This document shows positions 39,101 through 51,100 of a stretch of DNA of 64,000 nt, piece after piece. The DNA is from Anniella stebbinsi (lineage: Eukaryota; Chordata; Lepidosauria; Squamata; Anniellidae). The stretch's first letter is position 1, and each line of letters starts with the position of its first letter. The stretch is taken from NCBI GenBank assembly GCA_029215795.1, contig JARDYH010000007.1, positions 17,457,763-17,521,762 on the forward strand, given 5' to 3'. Made by a program: the position numbers and the translations under genes. Under the pieces are notes generated by a model. That model had not been told where the DNA came from and searched no databases. It saw only the letters and a list, made by a program, of their open reading frames with translations.

Positions 39101-42100
39101 CATGGCATAGGCTGACCATTTGACATGGAGGACAAGGCTCCTGTATCTTTAACAGATGTATTGAAAGGGGAATTTCAGCAGGTGTCCTTTGTATGCATGC
39201 AGCACCTGGTGAAATTCCCTCTTCATCGTAACGGTTAAAGCTGTACTAGCTATACTAGAGTGACCAAATACAAAACAGGACAGGGCTCCTGCAGCTTTAA
39301 CTGTCGTGATGAAGAGGGAATTTCACCAGGTGCTGCATGCATACACATAACACCTGCTGAAATTCCCCTTATACAATTGTTAAAGATACAGGAGCCCTGT
39401 CCTCCTTTCCATATGGTTACCCTACGTATGTATGCACACAAACTCCAAATGTGGCAGCAGCAGGGGAGGAAATATGGCTCAGGGGTAGAGTGCATGATTT
39501 GCATGTGGAAGATCCCAAGTTCCATCCCACGCATCTCCAGGTAGGGCTGGAAAAATTCCTGCCTGAAACCTCAAAGAGCTCCTGCCAGTCAGTGTTGAGA
39601 ATGCTGGCCTAGATGGACCAATGGCCTGACACAGTATACGGCAGCTTCTTAAGTGCCTATGTTCCAATGGTGTGAAAAACCAGCTGGGTTCATACCATGT
39701 GCTTCACACAAATGATTTCCCAGGCATTGTCCTGCGAATTTAACTTTAAATGCAGGAGTTAAATCAATACTGGCATTATTTCATAGTTGTGTCTCATGCA
39801 GGCTCCAATACTATTGTGAAGCCAGAATTTATGCTGTTAGGAACAAGAGGACCCTTTACTCTTGATTAGTCCCACCCACAGGACTCTGGCTTCCAAATAT
39901 CTAGTCATGGAAACTTTGGGATAAAGCCACAGAACAGCAACGCCATGCCAATGGAGTCACATATAAAGGAGCCATAAGGTATAATACGATTGACACTTCT
40001 TTTCTGCACAACTTTGTAGAACGACCATAAACTCTGCCTGCTCTTGCTGATGTGGTTTTTAATAAGGCTGTTCTTACTTTCTGCTAATTTTGTTTTTTTA
40101 GGAGTGTTTTTAATTTTGTTGCAAATTATGCTTTTCTCTTGTACGACAGCTTAGAAAGTCAGGGAACAAAACGAATGCCTAAAACAAGGCAGCTAAGAAA
40201 AATTAAATTATGCTTTAGGATTAATCAAGCATCCTCTCCTGGTAGAGGTGAAGGGATCGCTAAGCATGTGTTGCTATTGATGAGGATGTCAAAGCAGCTG
40301 AAGACTCCTGAGGCATTCTTTTAAAGCTGGGGTCTCCAACCTAGCGCCCACAGGCATCAAAATAGCCAGCAACATTTCTCTTGATTTTTATTTTTTTTTA
40401 TGTGTTTTTAATTGTAAAGCTCTACAGCCGGCGTGCTGCAAAACCATGTGCGTCACATCCGGCACTATCTTTATTTGGGTCCAAAAGGTTCGTTTAGGGT
40501 TTTACAGCTCAGACACCCACCACTATCTTGTATCAGATTCTTGGGCAAGTTACTTTTATTTTCATCTCACAAGTTTTCCTTCCGGGAAATGAGGGTTCTG
40601 TGACCAACCATGTCCACCATGATAGTCATTTTATGAATGGGAAAGCCTCTTCCCCCACCCTATGGCAGCCATTTTATGAGAGCACCCACAACACTCCCCA
40701 AATCTCTAAACGTGCCCACCAACCCCAAAAGATTGGGGGGGGGGGGGACACATGATTTAAGGAAAGTTAAGATTTCCTTCCTTCAGCACCTAAGGTGAAC
40801 TCTGAAATGGGAGACCAAAGCCAACGACCTAGATCAGTTAAATAGGGTGGAGACTTGTCATACTTTACAGGGACAGAGCTCTGCTTAAATGCATTCTCTG
40901 TTTGAAGGGCTCTCCAGTGTAAGTCCAGTTTAAAAACCTTAAAAAGTGGGAGACGGTTACTTGAAGGTGTTCATCATCAATTTGCACCTGGACAGTAAGC
41001 CCCACAAGTCACCATCTTCCCCACTATGGTGAGATGTACTGTGTTTGGTTAAAGATATAGCATTTCTAAATGTGCATCTATACATTTAAATTAGGAAGCG
41101 CACATTTTCTTGTAAAGCAATGGCCTCTTCTTCGGCCATGCGTAAGAGGCGACCCTACAACCAACCCTCTTTTCCCCAATCCGGATTAAGGACACTTGCA
41201 GGCATAAGCAAACTTTCATACACAATCAGTGATGGAGCAACCATGGGTAATAAATCTGATGTACATCCAGGTGTCATATCAAAACATGCATCTAGCCATG
41301 GTTGCTATCAACCTGGACCATGATGCTTTCACAGTGGGATGCATACTTGACTGCACATCCCATCTGGGATGCTTAAAATAGATATTTCGAGGCGAAACAG
41401 TTCAGGGCATGCATATGTTAAGTACAATTCAAGCTACCCATGAAGACTTAATACTCCAAATCATATTCAGATTTGGATTCAAATCTGGGGCAGTGGAGGG
41501 AATGTGTAAGGAACAGGACAAATGGTATTTAACTTACAGGTGGACTTAACACTGCCCCAAAAGCCAGGTGTGTCTGGTGTATTACGTTTGTTCAGTTGGG
41601 GCCAGGCGCTGCTTCCCAGCACTCCAGCTGGGCCCACAGCCCCAGAGCAAGGAGACTAAATTGATACCATCAGACCAACAGGATCCAGGTGGTCTTGCAA
41701 ACCACCACCCTAACAGGCAAGGCGCTAAATAGGGCAGCAGCAGATCCCTGCATCTAAATCAAGATCTGGCGCCATTTATGTTTTAAGCTAGGGACCCTAG
41801 TTTAAAAGAGTAAATAGGCTCCAGATGCGAAAACCTCACCCTCTGTTTATCACTTACCACAGGGGGAGAGAAAAAAGGGTTGTTGGACTGCAACTCCCAG
41901 TAGCCCTAGCCAGCATAGGCAATGGTGAGGGATGATGGGGGTTGCAATCCAAGAACTTACAGAGTGCCACATGCTCCCCAACCCTAGTTACCCAGCACTT
42001 TTCTCCCTCCCTACTCTCAAACAACACGTGAGAGGGCTCTATAGAGGTCTAGTGACCCCTAATGCCCATGATTTACGTGCAATTTGGGCTGACTAGGTTT

Positions 42101-45100
42101 TAAGACGGGTCAACCACCATCATGTCTAATTTGGGCCAGAGGAAAATCAGGGAAGGGAAGGCGACTCACATATTCTATTTGCCTCAAACATACATATTCA
42201 GAAGGGGCATCGTTCAAACTCTAGAGTGCTCACTCAGTTTGAAATGTCTGTGAAGAGATGCCACTACAATATTCGAAGATTCTCCTTCCAGGTGAGGAGG
42301 CTGGGGCAATATCAAGCCATCTATTCCAACAGCCACCAACCACAAGTCTTTAGTAACTCCAAGGTGTCGTTGTATGTGTTGAAGTGAAGTTGCCAGTAAG
42401 GTAAACAAATCAATGTCTTGGGTTTTAGAAACAAAAGCACTTTTTTGTTGTTTAAAGCAGCTTTACTTTGTAAAGAATTGCACACGTTGAATCATCCATG
42501 TCCATAGATGCATTTTATTTTACAAAAGGTAGAAAGTTAGTGTTGTCCAAACATCTCTGTCCTAAACTCTTCCCGACAGCAAGTTGAGCAACTGATATTA
42601 AAGAGTCCGATCTTCAAACTTCCTTTCAGATGGAAGACTGAAATATTAATGTAGACTTTATTCTCCCGTCCCCCTACTTCTCTTTCAGACACCAACTTTT
42701 TTAAAGTTAATATGGCATTGAGCTCTAGAGTAAGCAATACTTGTGGTTCACATCTGCATATATTTTTTAAAAAGGAGAAGCCAAGTGCCACATATTTGCT
42801 TCAAAAGATTTCCCACTGAAGAGTAAAGTGAAAACATGCTGTAAAAGCAATTTAAATATGCAACTATTTCTGTGAAATGTGCCCCATAGAAGAGCTCTCC
42901 CCCCCCCCACACTCCATCAAGCCTTCCAGATTGAGCCAATCAGTATCTAAATTCCATTCCTTCGTAGCAGGGTCAAGTGCAGAGTTCATTATGGTACCAG
43001 GTTCACATCCTTCCGCTTCTGGGTCAGATCGGGAACACCTAGTTTTGGAAGGGTGGAAACTCCAAAATGTTTTCTTGGGATCAAGGTTGAGGAAGCTATA
43101 CTGACTAGATGATTTCGGCAGGGTTTCCACACGCTTAATACTATAGGTACCCTGTTCCTAGTACTCTTCATTCCCACTTCCTGGAAAGGACAACATCTGC
43201 TTAGCTTCAGAAATGCAGTAGCATCTGGCATTCCCTGGTCATCCAATGGGCCCCCCAACATACACATCTCATGGACTATTCAGGCCAGTTTTTTTAAAAA
43301 AAATAATAATCCATGCCTTTTAGGCCATCCTCGTCACCCACATCATAAGCAAGCATCTCGGCCATAGACCAAATAGTTTCCACATCAATGGCCCTGTCTC
43401 GCTCACAAGAACTCCTTGTTTGTTTCTAAGAAGGAAACATCTACACATTCCTTCATGTGCACAAGGCAGGGTCCCTCTAGCTGCAGGAAAATGGATTTTC
43501 CCAGCAAAAATATATTGACCTGGTTCATCTATAACAACAAACCATGGTTTGTTGAATTGTGGGTTGTCAGTGATCTTGTTCAGATGGCACGCTAAGCCAT
43601 GATGATTAAGCACTTTCAGCTAAACATTATGGCTTAGTGCATCATGTGAATCATTCCTAACCATGGGGCTACATAAGCACGGCCTAAACACACTCGTGGG
43701 TTGTTTCGCCAGGCTACAGAGGCAGTGGGCAAGAGTGGTAGAAAAAAGCCAGCCTCTTTACATGGCATTGCTGCAAAGGCATTAGGGATACAGAGAGGGA
43801 ACGAGCAGAAGAGATAAACAGCCAAGGAACTGAGAAAACAATAATGGTTTAGTCAATCATCTGCTGGACAAACCCAGGGTAGGGCAATAAGCCACAGTTT
43901 AAATAAACCATGGGTTAGTGTGACATGTGAACCAGGCCATTCTGTGAGCTATGCCTATTGTAATGCAAAGCATTGGGGAGGGGGCTTGGTCTTGAATGGA
44001 TAATTAAGACTCAGTATTAGCTTCACAAGAGATATATAATGTATGTACCGCCAAACAGGTGCCTGCATTTCTAGACTTTCACTGGGGGCATGCCATGATG
44101 AGCATCTGCACTTCCAAATTTACTGCTACACCACCGGGTGCAATGCATTCTACAAATTGATAATTCATTGCCAGCAGAAATAGTTAGTTACTGAAACCTA
44201 ACAACACTTCGTTACCCCACAAGAACTGCTGTTTTAGGACAACACCACTTGCCATCCAGCTGAGAACTTGGACCCCCACAAATATTTCCCACTTACATGA
44301 GCCAGCCAGTCTCCAAATTATTCCGATAACCCCAGAATATTGAAACCCCTTTTAAAAGGGGACCACCTACCTATGCCCTACTGATGTGTCATAATCTTAG
44401 GGCATCATGCATTCTAAATGTGGCAACAAATCTGTATGAGATGTAATTGTGAAGAATGCAAGAGCATGGGTGTGCGTTTATGTGCAGACGTTTCCTGCAG
44501 GTTGCGCTCTTTTGCTTGGGTCTGCAATCCACTCATTTTGCTCTTCAAAGAATCAGTAGCACAGAAGTGTACAAACGCTGAAGGCTGCATCCTTTTACCA
44601 GCCTCGTTGAGCAACAACCTAGGACGAGGCTTTTGTTATGGAGATCTTTAAGCAGTGTACACAGGCTGACGGCTGCAAATGAAGTCCGCATCTCTGAGCT
44701 AGCTATTCAAGAAAGTGCTCTTATTATGACATTGCCAAATTGCTGCATGACTTGCAGTTGGCAAGCGTTCACAGAGGCTTTCACGCAGGGACATGAGCAC
44801 CCTTATTTAAAGCGACTTACCGTCGGCCTGTCGGAGAGGTTTCCTTGGTGGATGTATTCTATTGCAGCCTCAACCGAGGTCAAGCAGTACCCTAGTTCAT
44901 CTTTTGCTGAGCTGCAAAACCGGAAGTTTTTGATGTAACTCAGGTTCGCCATCCTAGACAGAGAATAAGATAGCATAAGTCTTTCAAACAGAACTTGAGA
45001 AGGAGAGATGAGTGGAAGAGGTCACTCCTTTGCATGCTGAATTGTCCCCATTTTCCATTCACTGAGCACAGAAGCAGGACTTTTTCAAACAAGAGCAATT

Positions 45101-48100
45101 GTTGGTTGGGGCATCTAGTTATTAGCAAATCATTTCAACCCAGCAGAGTCCTAGGTTCACTACTTGCAGGCAGTGGAGGCTGCTGGTGGTTGTCAAACAG
45201 AGGAGGACCAGGATCTCTTCTCGATCATCCCAGACTGCAGGAGACAGAATAATGGGCTCAAGTTACAGGAAGCCAGATTCCGGCTGGACATCAGGAAAAA
45301 CGTCCTGACCATTAGAGCAGTACGACAATGGAACCAATGACCTAGGGAGGTGGTGGGCTCTCCCACACTAGAGGCATTCAAGAGGCGGCTGGACAGCCAT
45401 CCATCAGGGATGCTTTAAGGTGAATTCCTGCACTGAGCAGGGGGTTGGACTCGATGGCCTTATAGGCTCCTTCCAACTCTACTGTTCTATGATTCTATGA
45501 TGCCAGTGGGGTGGCAAATCTGCTCTGGGTTTCAGTCTGATCTCTGAAGGAGCTATCCAAGATACCTTGCATAGCTCCTTCAGAATTCAGACTGAAACCC
45601 TGAGCGGATTAACAGCCCCACTGGCATGGGGGCCACCAGCCTCCACTGCTTGCAGGAGTAGAAGAGAACAGGTTGGCTATTCAGTTCCAGAACGTACAGT
45701 TGATCCGGAGGCTTTTAGATGTTCCTAAAGCAACAGAAAGCCTCCAGGACAAAGCGCTTGTAATCTACAATGGTTTCACACAACTTGATCTTGCATGTAT
45801 CCATGAGCGGGATACGCTTTGATCTTTGAGAACAGGCAATACTCTGCCCTCAGACCTGCCCGAACCTGAAATGACTGGCTGCCAGAATTTGACTAGCCAC
45901 TAAAAAGTATCTACAAGGCTCAAGCTATTACAACCCTTCCTGGATACTTTTAATAGCACGATCCCTGCTTTGGGGAGGGGGAAAGAGGATATGATAAAAG
46001 ATGTCTTGTTGTAGTGGTGCTGAAAGCAATTTAGCTTTATTCTCTGGCAGGTATGTAACCTGGGAGCATCCACACTATCAGAAACTGTATTAAGAGACAA
46101 TAAGAGCCTGCAGCAGCCCACACACACAGCACTCTGAGCCTCACAACATGCATTTCAGATGACAACTTATCTACAAAAGGGCACAACACGTGCAGACTCA
46201 AGACAGATGGATTAAAAATCAGCAACATGTTACAACTGACGTCTGAGAGCATAGGCACATTTGTTAAACGCATGTAATCCCTGGAACTGGCACTTGATTA
46301 CTACAACAGTTCTGCTGCAAGCATTTACATTTTTAGTTTCCATTTGCGTTATACCAACGTAAGGAAACGCCAACGTCTATTTCGTAACAGATGAAACACG
46401 TTTCCTACACGTGTTTTTTTTTTTTTTTCAGATTTGTGAGCAATACAAGGAAAGGGATTTAGATAATGTATTTTTTTGGCCATTGGTAGCCTGGAGTTAA
46501 AATGTAAACAGTTCCAGTATAAAAACCTTAAAACGCAAAAAACCAGCCAGTGAGTTCTCTGTTTGGGACATAAAACAACACTGCAATGTTCATGCGCCAG
46601 GGAGACAACTGCAGCTAATTTGCAAGATGCATGTTGCCATTCCAGTTAACCCCTTAGCTTTCTAGCAGACCAACACAGGTTTATCCTGCTGTGTGTGGCT
46701 CTAAAGATATCAGAATACGGCTGAAAGTGGAATCAAATCCCAGTTTGTCAGCAAGTTCAGATCAAATACTAAATCACTTTAGGCAAGTAGCATTTCCTGA
46801 AGCAGAGATACATGACTACCTACCAGTTTGGAATCTCCGTTTTCACAAGGAGATAGAGCAAGACCGAAAGCAGATCATCTGCACACATGGTCTCCAAGTT
46901 AACTGAAGAGGGAAAGGGGGAGTAGAAAAGATAAATCACATTTCTAAGCTTAGAAATACTGTCTTAGGGTGCAATCCTATGCATGTTTCGACAGAAATAA
47001 GTCCGACGTATCTCTCTCCCAACCTGTTATATTAAAAACTTTAATATAATCGAGTTTAACACACTGGCCCCATTTACACAATCATGGGAGGGAGGGTAAA
47101 TTATCCACAGAGCAGAGAGGGGTACCACTTACCCCTCCCCACTCTGTGGATAACCTTGCAGCCGCCCACTGCTTTGCTCCCGTATCCCAGTGGGCGCTGT
47201 GGTGTGAATCAGGCCGCGCAGTCACCCCTGCCATCCGACGGGCTGCATAACCAGAGAAAAAGTCCGCACCGGCAAGAGTGTAGCCAGAAGTGGCGATTGC
47301 TCTTGCCAGTGGGACTCTATCATTGGGGGCATTATTTTTCCCACTGGGCTGAGCAGAAATACCCACGGACTTCCTATCAGATGACATGGGAACCACAGTG
47401 GATACCTGCTAACCCTGCTGCAGCAGGTGGGTAGCTGGTGTGGACATTTCAACCACCGTGACAGTGGGAACAGCCACCGCACAACACGCTAACCCACTGC
47501 ATTTTTGAGCGATGCCTGGTGGTTTAGAATGATGTCTGAACGGGCCACTGAGTGAGAGGAGCCATCTTGAGGCATGCTTTTTGTGCAAGAGAAAGGCCGC
47601 AAAAAGCTGTCTTTAAAGAGTGACCTTGGGCACATGATCTAGACACATGGACATTTTTTTTTAAAGGAGTCCAGGCTGAGCAGGATGAAAGTCTGTGCCC
47701 TGGACTACCAGGTTGGAGAAGGCTGCATTAGTGTATAACAAAAGAAAATCGCAGCCTAATTGGTACCAAATACAACGGTTAGAGTACTGCCTGCGAATTG
47801 CACCTTACGTTCTAGTCAGAAAAAACCCTGCATGCTCCCTACCAAAAGGTATTCGAAGGTGCTTCCTTTCAAAAAGAAAGCATTCTATTTTTCTAAGCGG
47901 TAATAAAGCGAAAGCACCTGAACATTCCATTCTGAGCTCATTTAAAAGCATGTGTAAAGGCGCTTTCAGAAGTCCAGAGAAACACTACATTGAAATGATC
48001 GCTCCATCACCATGGATACAGACCTCTTTGACTTGGAGACTGCATTATGATTTGCACCACTTTGCGCAGACAGAGGAGCTTTTGTTGCGGGGAGGTGCAC

Positions 48101-51100
48101 TTATTCAGCTGGCCCAGTTCTCGCTTTGCACGCGGTATGTTGAAGCTGCAAGGAGGTTGTCAAAAGAACAGCTAAATGCTTAGCGTACCACCGACCAAGA
48201 AGTCGTAGCCATCTGAGATGCACTGTCAAAGGGCATGCACCAGTTGCGAGCCACATAAACCGCCATAATTTGGGGTCAGAAAACATGAACATAGCATAGG
48301 AGACTGGGGGTGATGAAGCAGATGATATCTCTTACATTCTAACAAATTACCCCGCAAAGGGTCCGAAATGCATCAGAGTTCTTTTATTGTATTAAAAACA
48401 TATTTTCCCCCTACCCTTTGCCTTTGGGGGTTTTCAATTTAGGGTTACCGACTGATCAGAAGAAACTGGCACAGCCTGCTGTAGCATCTTTCACAGCTGC
48501 TTTATCTCAGCAAGTGACGTAAGAACGTAAGAAGAGCCCTGCTGGATCAGACCAAGGGTCCGCATCTAGTCCAGCACTCTGCTCACACAGTGGCCAACCA
48601 GCTGTCGACCAGGGACCCACAAGCAGGACAAGGTGCAACAGCAATCCCCCACCCATGTTCCCCAGCAACTGGTGTATATAGGCTTTCTACCTCTGATACT
48701 GGAGGTAGCTCATGATGCTCTTCACACCACAAGATAAACATTGCCTACTAAGATCTCCAAATCAAGTTCCCTTTGAAGACACAGCTACAAGGACTTAAAG
48801 TTAACTCTAGGACAAGCATGTTTCTGAATCAAAAGCATATGTCAAGCTCACACGTCTAACAATCTCTTTCATACGATGCTGCAACTGAAGTGTTATCCTC
48901 AAGATCTTGCCTTCTCTCACTTTATGTCCTCCAGATGTTCTGGACAACAACTCCCATGAGCCCCAGCCAGCATGGCCAATGATCCAGGATAATGGGAGAT
49001 ACCACCCAAAACATCTGGAGGTTGTCTGCTTGGGGAAGGGCTCTAGTGTTGCTATCAGCCTTTTCAGAATAAGTGCCAACTGAAGAGCATCCCTTCTCCT
49101 ACATCTCCAATGAGTGGGCCACAATCCACACACGTGGGTAATTGTTCTTGGGAACAGGACATGTGGAACACCATCTTACAGCCGGCAACCAAACACAGGC
49201 TTTCTTTTGCAACAGCTCCCTCTGCTTTGCTCAAGTTATGGGTTGTTCCCCGCACATCTCACACATTCACTCTGAAAAAGACCCGGTAGAAAACCCTTTA
49301 GAAGATGGTTGACATCTCTCTGTGCCACCCACACACCTGAACTCAGGCTTGATGCCAAGGTCTTTCTGCTGCAGGTCCTGCAGGCTTCGTGTAATTTTGT
49401 TGAAAGCTGCATCCTAGTCAGTGAACACAAAGAGAGCCATTTTCAGATACTGACAAGGAGTTGCCCTTCTACCTGCACCTTGAGACATTTTGTACTCCAT
49501 ACGATATCCAAGTATCATATGGAGTACAACATGATGCCCTCCAGATGTTTTGGACTACAACTCTGATAATTCCCAGCCAGCATACACCATTGGCCATGCT
49601 GGCAAGGAATTATGGGAATTGCAGGCCAACACATCTAGAAGGTACCAGGTTGGGAAAGACTCGTTCTACATCCTTGGATTGGCAGTGCCGTACTTGGACC
49701 ATACATGGATTGGCCATTTGCCATGCTGGCTGGGAATTATGGGAGTTGCAGTCCATAGAACATATAACTCTTTCCTAGTGCCAAGTCAAAGCATTTGTCC
49801 ATTTTGCCCAGAATTGTTCTACTCTACTTAGCAGTAGCTCTCCAAGATCTCTTGCAGAGATGTCCCATCACTTGCTACCTGATCCTTCTAATGCGACACC
49901 AGCTAGAGATTGAATCAGGGACCTCTCACATGCAAAGCACGGGCTCTACCACTGAGCTATGTGCCCTCCTCCTAATCAAGGAAACACATCTAATATGTGT
50001 TTGCGCTGGCTAAGGACAATATTACCTGCTTTGGGACAAACATGCATTCAAGTGGGTTTCCTCCAAAACACATTTGAGCAATGATCAGAAAGACACACAT
50101 GATGTGCATTTCAAAGGGAGAGTTTTTGAGATTCAAGCATGCCCCTTCCCAAGTGCAATAATACATGCCCCCTTTATATTCTGTTTTTGGGAAGAGTAGA
50201 AAACATCTCAATACATTATCCACCCGACATTCATGCAATTGAAAGGGATACCTACCTCAGTTGCCTCAATAGTCCCCACATATTTAAAGATCACATCATA
50301 AAGAGCATGGTGGATGTACATCTGCAGAGAAACAAAACATAATATCTGTCCTGGAGACACCCATGTCCTTGATAAAAGTTCCCACTAACATCCCAATACT
50401 CACATCCACGGCTTGTTTCATCAGATTCATCTGAGGTTCCTGCTTCGCAAGTATTCTCTAATTATCAAAGAAAGAAGGGTAGCATTAATATATAGACATA
50501 TGTCCAAGGAAGGGGTGGCTGTTAATGTATAGAGACACATTACATAGTACTCACAAGGTGGGAGTCTCTCAGTAACTGCTGAATGCATTTGGTGTAGAGC
50601 GCATTCACGGAATCCTGAAAGCAAAACAAGAAAGCATTATGGGAAAACAAAATTTGTTCATAGTTTTATAAAATATACAAATATTTTGTATTTCAGACAA
50701 GCGTGCAAAAGTATCAGGAGAGTATCAGATGACCAACTGTGTAGTGTAGCAGGGCAGTCCTTGAGAAGGGATCATGTTTCTGTATGTCAGGGGTGAATAG
50801 AACGCAGATTAGGATCTACTGGTAGGTCTCTGAGTGATTTGCGGCAGATCTACAAGGATTTCCAACTCACAATTATTTAATAATAGCCGGAACAAAATTG
50901 CTCTCTCTTGCTCCTTCTTCTTGGCTTAAATTAGACTGCTGGAATGAAGGAAGTTTGAAATTATTTTTGTGAGCTCTGCTCAGTTCTGGTACTCTGAACA
51001 AATTCTTGAGTTTAGAATTACCTAATTCCAAGTAAGACTTTTCCACCAGGCTCCCAGACAAGCAAAAGAGATCCCAGGACTCTGAGGTCTGCCTACTATT

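Larger units (their letters stand above)
37916..44820. other. Long ANKRD27 intron (coding exons 12/11)
   Basis: A 6.9 kb intron, the longest between coding exons. It holds the MITE at 39105, a SINE at 39463, a palindromic repeat at 41879 and a MITE at 43500. The stretches 37920-39100, 39670-41870 and 42000-43490 show nothing I can assign. Confidence 0.6.

Noticed and set aside
41120..41323. 67-codon ORF starting [15 protein letters not shown]
   Set aside because: No similarity recognised and no splice or promoter context.
47695..48183. 162-codon plus-strand ORF
   Set aside because: Antisense to ANKRD27 coding exon 9; the coding signal belongs to the minus strand.
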